Of a stretch of DNA of 64,000 nucleotides, positions 16,919-26,512 are shown in pieces. The position numbers and the translations under genes are program-made. Every line of letters starts with the position of its first letter. Position 1 is the stretch's first letter. Source of the stretch: Beijerinckiaceae bacterium (GTDB lineage Bacteria > Pseudomonadota > Alphaproteobacteria > Rhizobiales > Beijerinckiaceae); assembly GCA_947452455.1 (NCBI GenBank), contig CANGBX010000002.1, forward strand, positions 310,001 through 374,000, read 5' to 3'. The notes beneath the pieces are model-generated. The model had not been told where the DNA came from and did no database searches. It saw nothing but the letters and a program-made list of their open reading frames with translations.

Positions 16919-17392
16919 TTATTTGCCGGCCATCATGACGAGCTGCAAATAGCAGATGCGGCGCTTGTAGGAGCGCTCCTGATTCCATTCGTAAATCAGC
17001 AGGCGGGGGCGCTCGGCATTTTTGCGTTCGACTTTGATATCGATTTCATCGGGAAGAAGAATTCCCAAATGGCGCAAAGCGCGATGGGGTCCTGCTTCAA
17101 TCTTGTCGAGAAGATCACGCTCCACCCAGCAGCGCGCCAAGACAGCACCGAGATAATCAATGATGCGCTCTTTTAATTGGCGCGCATCAATAATGATTTC
17201 GATCGGCGGCTCTTGGTGGAAGTCATTTGACGAGGAGGGCGGGGGAAGCGCTTGCGTTTGCGACGCAGCTTCATAGGCGGCGTGAGCGTTGGCAGCATGA
17301 GCGTGCGGCACGACTTCTGTCGTTCCGTCGATCACGATTGGAAGATTTTTTCCATACGCCATGACACGCGCCCTTACGCACCGGCAAAACAC
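16919..17392 (-). CDS. Hypothetical protein
   Basis: 157 residues from a GTG; an ATG at 17362 (MAYGKNLPIVIDG) is a likely better start, giving 147. The first half is Ala/His/Pro-rich and probably disordered. The second half is ordered (IIIDARQLKERIIDYLGAVLARCWVERDLLDKI) and ends in a strand-rich part with RLLIYEWNQERSYKRRICYLQLV. No family recognised. It is convergent with the motAB-operon tail and has no clear partner. Confidence 0.6.
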   Translation of the reverse strand: MFCRCVRARVMAYGKNLPIVIDGTTEVVPHAHAANAHAAYEAASQTQALPPPSSSNDFHQEPPIEIIIDARQLKERIIDYLGAVLARCWVERDLLDKIEAGPHRALRHLGILLPDEIDIKVERKNAERPRLLIYEWNQERSYKRRICYLQLVMMAGK

Positions 17393-17471
17393 ACCGGAGG
17401 ATCGGGAAACTACAGGGCGGGATTATTCCTGACAAGCCGATGATTTAATCGGCGGATCAGATGTTTGGCGC

Positions 17472-17705
17472 TTAGTTCAGCACGGTCACATCGGCGTGGG
17501 GCTGGCGTAGCAAACCCCGGCCATAGCGCACCATGATAAATTCGACATCAAGCGTGGCGGGTTTGATCATCACGGGAATGGCTTTGCCCACAGCACCCAG
17601 CGAGGCCAGCACGCCGTCGCGGACCCGGTCTCCCGCCTCATGATTGAGGCTATGGATTTCGATGGCCTGCACAGCACCGAAGAGAAGAGATTTGAGGCGG
17701 TCCAT
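17472..17705 (-). CDS. Short hypothetical protein
   Basis: 77 residues, starting MDRLKSLLFGAVQAIEI. A weak GAG-containing ribosome-binding site lies 9 bases before the ATG. The sequence looks protein-like (alternating hydrophobic strands, VEFIMVRYGRGLLRQPHADVTVLN) but no family is recognised. It is tandem with the gene at 16919-17392. It could be a spurious ORF, since nothing else confirms it. Confidence 0.4.
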   Translation of the reverse strand: MDRLKSLLFGAVQAIEIHSLNHEAGDRVRDGVLASLGAVGKAIPVMIKPATLDVEFIMVRYGRGLLRQPHADVTVLN

Positions 17706-17937
17706 GATTTGTTACTCAAGGTCAATTCGCTGACGATAGTTGATATGTCAGCAATTTTGAGGCCATCCGATAGACATTATAAAGTATTGAAATTGCTCGT
17801 TTTCTTATGTCAGAAGCTTGACGGCCATGGATATCAGACAAGCCATTCTTTTTTGCCGCACGGCGCTTTAAATCCTGCTATTTTCACATCCAACAACAAC
17901 CGCACGCCTCAGGCGTATGTGGCTGAGGGAGGAAGAA

Positions 17938-18849
17938 TTGACGTTCAGCATTGCTTCGATTGAAACAAAAACAGGTCCGCGTGCGGCCCTCGTGATCGAC
18001 GGTCAGGTCGTGGATATTGCCAAGGCCACTGGCAATGAAGCGGATGCGAACGTGCTGACGCTTCTGGCGGATTTTGATGCCAATCTCGCGCGCCTCGACA
18101 AGCTGGCAGCCAGCAAGCCAGCTGGCGTTGCGCTCAGCTCGGTTACGCTTACCTCACCCATTCCGCTCCCGCCCGTGCTTTATTGCGCGGGCTCGAACTA
18201 TGCCGACCATGCGGCTGAAATGGCCAAAGCCTCCGGGCGCGAACCCCCGAAGGATCCCCATGAGCTTGGCCAGCGCTCCTGGCATTTTCTGAAATCATCA
18301 CGCTCGGCCATTGGCCCGAATGCGGACATTCCTTTTCCCGAGCACGTCAAAAAGCTTGATTGGGAAGCAGAGCTGGGTGTCGTCATCGGCCGCCCGTGCC
18401 GTAGCGTGTCCGAGGACAAGGCACTTGATTATGTAGCGGGCTATCTGGTCGCCAATGACCTCTCGGCCCGTGATCTTTCGCGTCGCAATGGTGTTCCGGA
18501 CAACTCGATTTTCCGGAACGACTGGACCTCGCATAAGAGTTTTGATGGCGCCTGTCCGCTGGGCCCGTGGATCACTCTGGCGCGCGATGTTCCCAACCCC
18601 CACAATCTGAAAATGCGCCTCGATGTGAATGGCGTCGTGAAGCAGGATTCCAATACGGGCTATATGATCTTCGACATCAAAGAGCAGATCGCCGATCTCT
18701 CCAGCCGGATGACATTATTGCCTGGTGATATCATCCTGACCGGCACGCCCGCGGGCGTCGGCAATGGTCGGGGTGAATATTTGAACAAGGGCGATGTGGT
18801 CACTGTCGAGATCGAAGGTCTCGGCAAAATCAGCAATCGTTTTGTTTGA
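17938..18849 (+). CDS. Fumarylacetoacetate hydrolase (FAH) family protein
   Basis: 303 residues from the TTG at 17938, chosen because GGGAGGAAGA ends 2-3 bases before it; the track's ATG at 17917 precedes this ribosome-binding site. The FAH domain spans about 85-300, with YCAGSNYADHAAEM, the metal-binding region around DWEAELGVVIGR and the catalytic-fold signature GDIILTGTPAGVGNGRG. Members hydrolyse or decarboxylate acylpyruvates and ring-cleavage products; the exact substrate is not evident. The 230 bases upstream are AT-rich and likely hold the promoter. Confidence 0.88.
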   Translation: MTFSIASIETKTGPRAALVIDGQVVDIAKATGNEADANVLTLLADFDANLARLDKLAASKPAGVALSSVTLTSPIPLPPVLYCAGSNYADHAAEMAKASGREPPKDPHELGQRSWHFLKSSRSAIGPNADIPFPEHVKKLDWEAELGVVIGRPCRSVSEDKALDYVAGYLVANDLSARDLSRRNGVPDNSIFRNDWTSHKSFDGACPLGPWITLARDVPNPHNLKMRLDVNGVVKQDSNTGYMIFDIKEQIADLSSRMTLLPGDIILTGTPAGVGNGRGEYLNKGDVVTVEIEGLGKISNRFV

Positions 18850-18855
18850 ACACCA

Positions 18856-19359
18856 TTAGTTTGCTGCTGCTTCTTCAAGCAAAGTCAGAGCAAATTCGAG
18901 GGCCGCGCGGCGTATGCTGGCGCGGCCTTTGTCATCAAACCGCTGCTCGTAAACATCAGGTTCCGCGCCTCGACGCCCACGGGCGAAATGGACGAGGCCC
19001 ACAGGCTTTTCCGTGCTGCCGCCACCGGGGCCCGCAATGCCTGTAACCGCGACCGACAGATCGGCTTTCGAATGGTTGAGCGCACCTGCTGCCATGGCAC
19101 GAGCGACTTGCGTGCTCACGGCACCATGGGCCTCGATGAGCGCTGCTGGCACACCGATCATCTCAGTCTTGGCTTCGTTGGAATAGGTCACGAAAGCACG
19201 GTCCACGACTGCCGATGAGCCGGGAATTTCCGTGAGCAAGGCTGAGATCAGTCCGCCGGTGCAGGATTCTGCCGTTGTGATTTTGAGCCCCTTTTGTGTG
19301 CAGAGGCGAACGAGTGCCTCGGCACGTGCCAACAGGGCTTGATCAAAGGGGGAGGTCAT
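18856..19359 (-). CDS. PncC/CinA C-terminal-type nicotinamide-nucleotide amidase
   Basis: 167 residues, consisting only of the CinA C-terminal domain. It has the family motif [22 protein letters not shown] (about 28-50) and [13 protein letters not shown] (about 105-118). The enzyme deamidates nicotinamide mononucleotide in NAD recycling. The ATG overlaps the stop of ispDF by 4 bases, so translation is coupled. The short single-domain form is common in proteobacteria and is not a truncation. Confidence 0.93.
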   Translation of the reverse strand: MTSPFDQALLARAEALVRLCTQKGLKITTAESCTGGLISALLTEIPGSSAVVDRAFVTYSNEAKTEMIGVPAALIEAHGAVSTQVARAMAAGALNHSKADLSVAVTGIAGPGGGSTEKPVGLVHFARGRRGAEPDVYEQRFDDKGRASIRRAALEFALTLLEEAAAN

Positions 19360-20606
19360 TCTGGCAATCGAAGGGTAGCAAGTGCCATCGCAGCTATACC
19401 TTCACGTCGGCCAGTGAAGCCAAGTCCTTCCGAGGTAGTGGCTTTTATAGCAACACGGTGGAGTGGAAGATCGCAGATTTCAGCAATGCGGACACGGATG
19501 GCCTCGCGGTGCGGACCGACTTTCGGGGCCTCACAAATCAGCGTGCCATCAAGATGGGCGATCTTGCCACCGCGTTTTCCCACGAGCGAGACTGCATAGC
19601 GCAGGAACTGGTCGGAGGCCGCCCCTTTCCATTGCGGATCGGAGGGCGGAAAATGGGAGCCAATGTCGCCGTCGGCCAAAGCCCCGAGAATGGCGTCTGT
19701 CAGGGCATGAAGCAGAACGTCAGCGTCCGAATGGCCTATGAGGGCCGCCGTGTGCGGGATCTTCACCCCGCCGAGCCAGACATGGTCACCCGGCCCAAAG
19801 GCATGGACATCATAGCCCTGTCCGGTGCGAATGTCGGTGAGATCGGCGGACATGAGACGCTCCATTTTGGCGAAATCACTCGCCTCGGTGACCTTTAAAT
19901 TGTTGGCATCGCCGGGGAAGAGATGGACCTTATGGCCAGCCCATTCTGCCACTGCACCATCATCTGTCAGGTTTTCAATTTTTCTTTCAGCAGCATTTAG
20001 ATGCGCCGTGAGGATCAGAGAATAGGTGAAGCTTTGAGGCGTCTGGACAGCGCGCAATGTTGCGCGCTCTGGTGTCTGCGCGACAAAGCCCTGCGTATCG
20101 ATCTGTTTGATTGTATCGCTGACAGTCAGGCCCGGAATAGCGGCCCCATGGGCGCGTGCCGCTTCAACCGCACGGGCGAGCAGATCGGCTGCTGGATGGC
20201 AGCGTGCGCCGTCATGGATCAAGACGATATTGGGTGGCGCGCCGGACAGAGCTTCCAGACCCTTCAGTACGGAGGCTTGGCGGGTGTCGCCACCAATCAC
20301 CGGAGTTCGGCAGAGGGTTCGAAGATCGGCAGGCAATGCAGCCAGCACAGTTTCAAACAGGGCCGCATCCCCCGGCCCGATGACTGGCTGGATAGGCGCC
20401 TTAAGGGCCGAGAGAGCTTTGATCGTATGGGCCAGTAACGGGCGACCTAGGAGGGGCGCATATTGCTTCGGGATCGGACCGCCCGCACGCACACCCTTAC
20501 CTGCCGCGACCAGCACGATGGCGATCTCTGAAGCGGGGGGTGGGGTAACGGCCAAGCTTGGTCTCCTTATGGTGCCTTGTGTGGCGTGATTTGAAGAAAG
20601 GGTCAA
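19356..20606 (-). CDS. ispDF: Bifunctional IspD/IspF (MEP pathway)
   Basis: 416 residues. The N-terminal part (about 25-250) is the IspD cytidylyltransferase with [15 protein letters not shown] and [11 protein letters not shown]. The C-terminal part (about 258-416) is IspF with [11 protein letters not shown], the metal histidines in DVHAF and [17 protein letters not shown], and [16 protein letters not shown]. The fused enzyme performs the CTP-transfer and cyclisation steps of isoprenoid precursor synthesis. This fusion is typical of many Alphaproteobacteria. It is divergent from ftsB. Confidence 0.97.
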   Translation of the reverse strand: MTLSSNHATQGTIRRPSLAVTPPPASEIAIVLVAAGKGVRAGGPIPKQYAPLLGRPLLAHTIKALSALKAPIQPVIGPGDAALFETVLAALPADLRTLCRTPVIGGDTRQASVLKGLEALSGAPPNIVLIHDGARCHPAADLLARAVEAARAHGAAIPGLTVSDTIKQIDTQGFVAQTPERATLRAVQTPQSFTYSLILTAHLNAAERKIENLTDDGAVAEWAGHKVHLFPGDANNLKVTEASDFAKMERLMSADLTDIRTGQGYDVHAFGPGDHVWLGGVKIPHTAALIGHSDADVLLHALTDAILGALADGDIGSHFPPSDPQWKGAASDQFLRYAVSLVGKRGGKIAHLDGTLICEAPKVGPHREAIRVRIAEICDLPLHRVAIKATTSEGLGFTGRREGIAAMALATLRLPE

Positions 20607-20666
20607 TTCGGCTGAAGCAGCGGGGCGTTAACGTCAGATTCACCTAAGACCGCCAAATTCGCCTCC

Positions 20667-20978
20667 ATGGTCAAACGCCGCCGTCTCCGCGCTATTCTGA
20701 TCCCGCTCGTGCTCTATGCCGTGTCGGGCTCGGCTGCGTCATATTTCGTCTGGCACGCCTATAATGGCACTCGTGGCCTCAAGGCCAAGGAAGAATACCG
20801 GATGAAGATCGACGAGCTGCAAGGACGCCTCGATGCCTTGCAGAGCGAGCGTAATAGCTATGAACGGCGCATTCGGATGATGTCGGCCGATTCTCTCGAT
20901 CGCGATCTTTTGGAAGAACAGGCGCGCGTGACTTTGGGCCGCGTACATAAGGACGAGCTGATCCTGTTTTATCGCTGA
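20667..20978 (+). CDS. ftsB: FtsB/DivIC-type septum formation protein
   Basis: 103 residues. A basic N-terminus (MVKRRRLRAI) is followed by one membrane helix (about 9-30), then a coiled coil (RMKIDELQGRLDALQSERNSYERRIRMM) and a conserved C-terminal patch (DRDLLEEQARVTLGRVHKDELI). FtsB with FtsL and FtsQ forms the divisome regulator complex in the inner membrane. It sits upstream of pdhA, as in many Rhizobiales. An AT-rich 200-base gap separates it from pdhA. Confidence 0.92.
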   Translation: MVKRRRLRAILIPLVLYAVSGSAASYFVWHAYNGTRGLKAKEEYRMKIDELQGRLDALQSERNSYERRIRMMSADSLDRDLLEEQARVTLGRVHKDELILFYR

Positions 20979-21185
20979 ATGTGGCTCATTTCGTTGCTTA
21001 ACTTGTTTCCTGTTTATTTTTTTGCATAACGATAATTCAGTTAATTTTACTAAGTAACTGTTTTATAATAAGTATTACCTGTTTGATTTCTACTCAATCC
21101 CCCTCGCATTATCCTTTTGCCTGATCTAACCTCTGTCTTATCGGGCTCCGGGCGTTGGAGCTTGCGATCAGGTTCAGGAGCCAAC

Positions 21186-22199
21186 ATGGCAGCGTCTGCC
21201 TCTTCACGGTCCAAAACGCAGAAAACTGCGGGACCAGCCGAATTCAACCGAGACCAAGAACTTCATGCCTATCGCGAAATGCTGTTGATCCGGCGTTTCG
21301 AGGAAAAGGCCGGCCAAATGTATGGCATGGGCCTGATTGGCGGTTTCTGCCACCTCTACATCGGCCAGGAGGCCGTGGTGGTTGGCATGCAAATGGCTGC
21401 CAAGGAAGGTGACCAGATCATCACCGGTTATCGTGACCATGGTCACATGCTCGTTTGCGGCATGGACCCGAAGGGCGTCATGGCCGAACTCACTGGGCGT
21501 CGCGGTGGCTTGTCGAAAGGCAAGGGCGGCTCGATGCATATGTTCTCGAAAGAGAAGCATTTTTACGGCGGCCACGGAATTGTCGGCGCGCAAGTGTCTC
21601 TCGGAACAGGTCTCGCCTTTGCCAATCATTATCGCGGCAATGGCAATGTCTCGATGGTCTATTTCGGTGACGGCGCGGCCAATCAGGGCCAAGTCTATGA
21701 GAGCTTCAATATGGCGGAGCTCTGGAAACTGCCTGCCGTCTACATCATCGAAAACAATCGCTACGCAATGGGCACGGCGGTAACGCGTGCATCAGCGCAA
21801 GCTGATTTTTCCAAGCGCGGGATTTCTTTCAATATTCCTGGTGAACAGGTTGACGGCATGGATGTGCGTGCCGTGAAGGCGGCAGGCGCAAAGGCTTTGG
21901 CTTGGTGTCGCGAAGGCAAGGGCCCCTATATTCTCGAAATGCAAACCTATCGCTATCGCGGTCACTCCATGTCTGACCCGGCCAAATATCGCTCGAAAGA
22001 AGAAGTGCAGAAAATGCGCGAAGAGCATGACCCGATTGAACAGGTGCGTGCGCGCTTGTTGCGGGAAAAATTCGCGACCGAAGATGAATTGAAAGCAATC
22101 GACGCAAAGGTGCGTGCGATTGTGGCGGAAGCTGCCGAATTCGCGACCAACGATCCTGAGCCGGATCCGTCCGAATTGTGGACGGATATTTTGGTTTAA
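21186..22199 (+). CDS. pdhA: Pyruvate dehydrogenase E1 component, alpha subunit
   Basis: 337 residues from the ATG at 21186, preceded by CAGGAG; the track's upstream ATG adds 23 residues without a ribosome-binding site. It has the thiamine diphosphate motif [20 protein letters not shown]...ENN (about 170-200) and the conserved [15 protein letters not shown] phosphorylation-loop-like region. It decarboxylates pyruvate together with the beta subunit. First gene of pdhA-pdhB-pdhC-lpd, 14 bases before pdhB. Confidence 0.97.
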   Translation: MAASASSRSKTQKTAGPAEFNRDQELHAYREMLLIRRFEEKAGQMYGMGLIGGFCHLYIGQEAVVVGMQMAAKEGDQIITGYRDHGHMLVCGMDPKGVMAELTGRRGGLSKGKGGSMHMFSKEKHFYGGHGIVGAQVSLGTGLAFANHYRGNGNVSMVYFGDGAANQGQVYESFNMAELWKLPAVYIIENNRYAMGTAVTRASAQADFSKRGISFNIPGEQVDGMDVRAVKAAGAKALAWCREGKGPYILEMQTYRYRGHSMSDPAKYRSKEEVQKMREEHDPIEQVRARLLREKFATEDELKAIDAKVRAIVAEAAEFATNDPEPDPSELWTDILV

Positions 22200-22213
22200 T
22201 CGGAGGATCGACA

Positions 22214-23587
22214 ATGGCTGTGAATATTCTCATGCCCGCTCTGTCTCCGACGATGGAACAGGGCAAGCTTGCTAAATGGATCAAGAAAGTCGGCGATAAG
22301 GTGAAATCCGGCGACGTGCTCGCCGAGATTGAAACCGATAAGGCGACAATGGAAGTGGAAGCGGTGGATGAAGGCGTTCTCGCTGCCATCCTCATTCCCG
22401 ACGGCACCGAAAACGTCGCGGTGAATACGCCGATTGCCGTTATTACTGCGGAAGGTGAAAGCGCTGATGCCGTGCCGTCCGCTGCAGCAAAGCCAGCCGC
22501 ACAAGCGGCTGTATCAGAAGCTCCAACGGTTGCTCAAAGCAGCGATCTGCCGGCCCCGCCGGTCATCACCATTGCTGCCGCACCTGATGTGCCCGCGGGT
22601 ACACCCATGGTGGCGATGACAGTGCGCGAAGCTTTGCGCGATGCCATGGCTGAAGAAATGCGCGCTGATGAAGATGTCTTCATCATGGGCGAAGAAGTTG
22701 CCGAATATCAGGGTGCGTATAAAATCACCCAAGGCCTGTTGCAGGAATTCGGCGCGCGGCGCGTGATCGATACGCCGATTACTGAGCATGGTTTTGCCGG
22801 TATTGGCGTTGGTGCTGCCATGACGGGCCTGAAGCCCATCGTTGAATTCATGACCTTCAACTTCGCCATGCAGGCGATTGACCAGATCATCAATTCAGCG
22901 GCCAAGACGCTTTACATGTCGGGTGGCCAGATGGGTTGTCCGATTGTGTTCCGTGGTCCCAATGGTGCCGCTGCACGCGTTGCAGCCCAGCATTCACAGG
23001 ATTTCGCGGCTTGGTATTCGCAGATCCCGGGTTTGAAAGTTGTCGCTCCCTATACAGCGGCTGACTACAAGGGCTTGATGAAATCCGCGATCCGCGATCC
23101 GAACCCGATCATCTTCCTAGAGAATGAAATTCTCTACGGTCAGACATTCGAAGTGCCGAAGCTTGATGATTACACCGTGCCGATCGGCAAGGCGCGTATT
23201 CATCGCACGGGTAAGGATGTGACGATTGTCTCGTGGTCGATCGGCATGACTTACGCTATCAAGGCTGCGGAAGAACTCGCAAAGGAAGGCATTGAAGCCG
23301 AGATCATCGATCTGCGCACAATCCGTCCGATGGACACCGACACGATTATTGCGTCCGTTCAGAAGACGGGTCGCTGCGTAACGGTGGAAGAAGGCTACCC
23401 GCAATCGGGCGTTGGCGCGGAAATCGCCGCACGCGTGATGGAGCGGGCTTTTGATTGGCTCGACGCGCCGGTTCTGCGCGTCACCGGCAAGGATGTGCCG
23501 ATGCCTTATGCCGCCAATCTCGAAAAGCTTGCGCTGCCGAATGTTGGTGAAGTCATCCAGGCGGCGAAAGCCGTGCTCTATCGCTAA
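22214..23587 (+). CDS. pdhB: Pyruvate dehydrogenase E1 beta subunit with N-terminal lipoyl domain
   Basis: 457 residues from the ATG at 22214 (GGAGG upstream). Residues 1-80 form a lipoyl domain with the lipoylation site [15 protein letters not shown]. An Ala/Pro linker (about 85-130) leads to the E1-beta domain ([19 protein letters not shown] to the end). A lipoyl domain on E1-beta is known from Zymomonas and Sinorhizobium and is an alphaproteobacterial trait. Its lipoyl domain is very similar to the one in the adjacent E2, suggesting duplication. Confidence 0.97.
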   Translation: MAVNILMPALSPTMEQGKLAKWIKKVGDKVKSGDVLAEIETDKATMEVEAVDEGVLAAILIPDGTENVAVNTPIAVITAEGESADAVPSAAAKPAAQAAVSEAPTVAQSSDLPAPPVITIAAAPDVPAGTPMVAMTVREALRDAMAEEMRADEDVFIMGEEVAEYQGAYKITQGLLQEFGARRVIDTPITEHGFAGIGVGAAMTGLKPIVEFMTFNFAMQAIDQIINSAAKTLYMSGGQMGCPIVFRGPNGAAARVAAQHSQDFAAWYSQIPGLKVVAPYTAADYKGLMKSAIRDPNPIIFLENEILYGQTFEVPKLDDYTVPIGKARIHRTGKDVTIVSWSIGMTYAIKAAEELAKEGIEAEIIDLRTIRPMDTDTIIASVQKTGRCVTVEEGYPQSGVGAEIAARVMERAFDWLDAPVLRVTGKDVPMPYAANLEKLALPNVGEVIQAAKAVLYR

Positions 23588-23601
23588 GGGGAGCGCGGAT
23601 C

Positions 23602-24912
23602 ATGCCAATCAACATTCTGATGCCTGCGCTCTCGCCCACAATGGAAAAGGGCAATCTGGCGCGCTGGCTTAAAAAAGAAGGCGACACGATCAAGGCGGGC
23701 GATGTCCTTGCTGAAATCGAAACCGACAAAGCAACGATGGAAGTCGAAGCCGTCGATGAAGGCATTCTCGCCAAAATCCTTGTTGCCGATGGCACAGCGG
23801 ATGTTGCGGTGAACACGCTGATTGGCGTGATTGCGGCTGAAGGTGAAGATGTTAAATCGGCCGCCTCTTCGGGTGGTGCTCCGGCCTCTGCGCCCAAAGC
23901 AGCTGCAGCACCTGCTGCTGTTGCTTCACCTGTTGCCGTTTCTGCACCAATGCCAGCTGCCGCGTCTGTGGCGCCTGCGACTGGAGCGCGCGTCTTTGCA
24001 TCTCCGCTGGCGCGGCGTATTGCCAAAGATGCACGTATCGACTTGTCGCGTGTGAAGGGCACAGGCCCGCATGGTCGCATTGTTGAGCGTGATGTGCGTT
24101 CAGCCATGGCTGGCGGAGCATCGCTTGCCGCTCCCGTTGCTGGTTCGTCGGCACCGAGTGCACCGGTCGGCATGTCGGATGCAACCATTCGCAAATTCTT
24201 TGCTGATGGGTCATACGAAGAGATCCCGCATGACTCGATGCGCAAGACCATTGCGCGTCGCCTTGTGGAAGCCAAGCAGACGATCCCGCATTTCTATCTG
24301 ACGGTCGATTGCGAGCTCGACACGCTGCTGGCTGCGCGCGAAGCCATCAACGCAAATGCGCCCAAGGATAAGGATGGCAAGCCGGCCTACAAAGTCTCGG
24401 TGAATGATTTCATCATCAAGGCTTTGGCGGTTGCCCTGCAGCGCGTGCCCGATGCCAATGTGACTTGGACTGAAGGCGCGATGCTCAAGCACAAGCATTC
24501 GGATGTTGGTGTGGCTGTCTCTATTCCGGGTGGTCTCATCACGCCGATCGTGCGCATGGCTGAAACCAAGGGTTTGGCGCAAATCTCGAACGAGATGAAA
24601 GATTATGCGTCACGGGCTCGCGCGCGCAAATTGAAGCCGGAAGAATATCAGGGCGGCACATCCGCTGTGTCCAACCTTGGCATGTTCGGTATCAAAAACT
24701 TCTCCGCGGTCATCAACCCGCCGCATGCAACCATTCTGGCCGTTGGTGCGGGTGAGCAGCGCATCGTGGTGAAGAAGGGCGCGCCGGCAGTTGCGACGGT
24801 GATGAGCGTCACGCTTTCAACTGATCATCGCGGAGTGGATGGCGCTTTGGGCGCGGAATTGATATCCGCTTTCAAAACGCTGATCGAAAATCCGATGGGA
24901 ATGTTGGTGTAA
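23602..24912 (+). CDS. pdhC: Dihydrolipoamide acetyltransferase (PDH E2)
   Basis: 436 residues. N-terminal lipoyl domain with [15 protein letters not shown]; Ala/Pro-rich linker; peripheral subunit-binding domain ([20 protein letters not shown], about 132-165); and C-terminal catalytic acyltransferase domain with the active site [14 protein letters not shown]. It transfers the acetyl group to CoA and forms the core of the complex. It overlaps nothing but lies 1 base before lpd, so the four genes are tightly coupled. Confidence 0.97.
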   Translation: MPINILMPALSPTMEKGNLARWLKKEGDTIKAGDVLAEIETDKATMEVEAVDEGILAKILVADGTADVAVNTLIGVIAAEGEDVKSAASSGGAPASAPKAAAAPAAVASPVAVSAPMPAAASVAPATGARVFASPLARRIAKDARIDLSRVKGTGPHGRIVERDVRSAMAGGASLAAPVAGSSAPSAPVGMSDATIRKFFADGSYEEIPHDSMRKTIARRLVEAKQTIPHFYLTVDCELDTLLAAREAINANAPKDKDGKPAYKVSVNDFIIKALAVALQRVPDANVTWTEGAMLKHKHSDVGVAVSIPGGLITPIVRMAETKGLAQISNEMKDYASRARARKLKPEEYQGGTSAVSNLGMFGIKNFSAVINPPHATILAVGAGEQRIVVKKGAPAVATVMSVTLSTDHRGVDGALGAELISAFKTLIENPMGMLV

Positions 24913-24913
24913 C

Positions 24914-26356
24914 ATGACGACCACCTATGACGTTCTCATTATTGGTTCGGGCCCCGGTGGTTATGTCACCGCGATCCGTTCTGCTCAGCTCGGTCTGAAG
25001 ACTGCAATTGTCGAGCGCGAACATCTGGGCGGCATCTGCCTCAATTGGGGTTGCATTCCGACCAAAGCTTTGTTGCGCTCGGCTGAAATCTATCATTATG
25101 CGCAGCATGCGCAGGATTATGGTCTGAAGATCGAAGGCAAAGTCACGTTTGATCCGGCTGCTGTCGTGAAGCGCTCGCGTGGTGTTTCGCAACAATTGAA
25201 TGGTGGCGTCGGCTTTTTGCTGAAGAAGAACAAGGTCGACGTGATTTGGGGTGAGGCTGTCATCGACAAGCCTGGCCAAGTCACAGTCTCCAAGACCAAG
25301 AAAGCTGCTGTGCTTCCGCAAAATCCAATTCCAAAAGGCACATTGGGCGAAGGCACATATCAGGCGAAGAATATTATTGTTGCGACAGGTGCGCGCCCGC
25401 GCGTGCTGCCGGGTATCGAGCCGGATGGCAAATTGATCTGGACTTATTTCGAGGCCATGGTGCCGCCGGAATTCCCCAAGTCACTTATTGTCATGGGCTC
25501 TGGCGCGATTGGTATTGAATTCGCAAGCTTCTACCGCACCATGGGTTGTGATGTGACTGTTGTGGAAGTCATGCCGCAAGTCTTGCCGGTTGAAGATGCC
25601 GAAATTGCCGGGCTTGCGCGCAAACGTTTCGAAAAGGCTGGCATCAAGATCATGACCTCCACCAAGGTCAGCAAGGTCGAGAAGAAAACCAATAGCGTTG
25701 TTTGCACACTCGAAGACGAGAAGGGCAATAAATCCACGCTGGAAGCTGAGCGCTTGATCTCGGCGGTTGGTGTGGTCGGAAATATCGAGAACATCGGCCT
25801 TGAAAAGCTTGGCGTGAAAACGGACCGCGGTTGCGTTGTGACCGACGGTTTGGGCCGCACGAATATTCCCGGCATTTTTGCGATTGGTGATGTTGCCGGA
25901 CCGCCCATGCTCGCCCATAAGGCCGAGCATGAAGGTGTGATCTGTGTTGAAGCCATCAAGGGTCTGCATGTGCATCCGATGGATAAAGCGATGATCCCAG
26001 GTTGCACCTATTGCCATCCGCAAGTCGCAAGCGTGGGCTTAACAGAAGCTAAAGCGAAAGAGCAGGGGCTCACCATTAAAGTTGGGCGCTTTCCTTTCAT
26101 GGGCAATGGAAAGGCGATTGCACTTGGTGAACCTGATGGTCTCGTCAAGACAATCTTCGATGCCAAGACCGGCAAGCTTTTGGGTGCTCATATGATCGGC
26201 GCAGAAGTGACCGAGCTCATTCAAGGTTATGTTGTCGCTATGAATTTAGAGACGACGGAAGAAGAGCTCATTCATGCCGTGTTCCCGCATCCGACTCTTT
26301 CAGAAATGATGCATGAGAGCGTGCTTGATGCTTATGGACGTGTCATTCACACCTAA
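24914..26356 (+). CDS. lpdA: Dihydrolipoamide dehydrogenase (PDH E3)
   Basis: 480 residues. It has FAD-binding GSGPGGYVTAIRSAQLG, the redox disulphide GGICLNWGCIPTKALL, the NAD-binding GSGAIGIEFASFY and the C-terminal active-site His-Glu in HAVFPHPTLSEMMHE. It regenerates oxidised lipoamide. An insertion around residues 115-150 (KTKKAAVLPQNPIPKGTLGEG) is a bit longer than in short E3 proteins. It ends the pdh operon, followed by a strong terminator. Confidence 0.97.
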   Translation: MTTTYDVLIIGSGPGGYVTAIRSAQLGLKTAIVEREHLGGICLNWGCIPTKALLRSAEIYHYAQHAQDYGLKIEGKVTFDPAAVVKRSRGVSQQLNGGVGFLLKKNKVDVIWGEAVIDKPGQVTVSKTKKAAVLPQNPIPKGTLGEGTYQAKNIIVATGARPRVLPGIEPDGKLIWTYFEAMVPPEFPKSLIVMGSGAIGIEFASFYRTMGCDVTVVEVMPQVLPVEDAEIAGLARKRFEKAGIKIMTSTKVSKVEKKTNSVVCTLEDEKGNKSTLEAERLISAVGVVGNIENIGLEKLGVKTDRGCVVTDGLGRTNIPGIFAIGDVAGPPMLAHKAEHEGVICVEAIKGLHVHPMDKAMIPGCTYCHPQVASVGLTEAKAKEQGLTIKVGRFPFMGNGKAIALGEPDGLVKTIFDAKTGKLLGAHMIGAEVTELIQGYVVAMNLETTEEELIHAVFPHPTLSEMMHESVLDAYGRVIHT

Positions 26357-26389
26357 AGCTTTGCTTTGATCTGAGAAAAATGAGTTTGA

Positions 26390-26426
26390 AAATGCCCCTG
26401 TGTTTTTGACGCAGGGGCATTTTTTT
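26390..26426 (+). terminator. Rho-independent terminator of the pdh operon
   Basis: AAATGCCCCTG and CAGGGGCATTT form an 11-base-pair stem with an 11-base loop, followed by a run of T. It lies 34 bases after the lpd stop. Confidence 0.92.
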
Positions 26427-26512
26427 GTCCGGTTTTTGACGGATGTCATGCATTTGGTTACAAGTTCAATATTATTATTGTCCAAGTAATTTTCGACTGA
26501 AGGCGTTATTTC

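Noticed and set aside
19296-19898. 200-residue plus-strand ORF opposite ispDF and pncC
   Set aside because: Antisense shadow of two well-recognised genes; composition is not protein-like.
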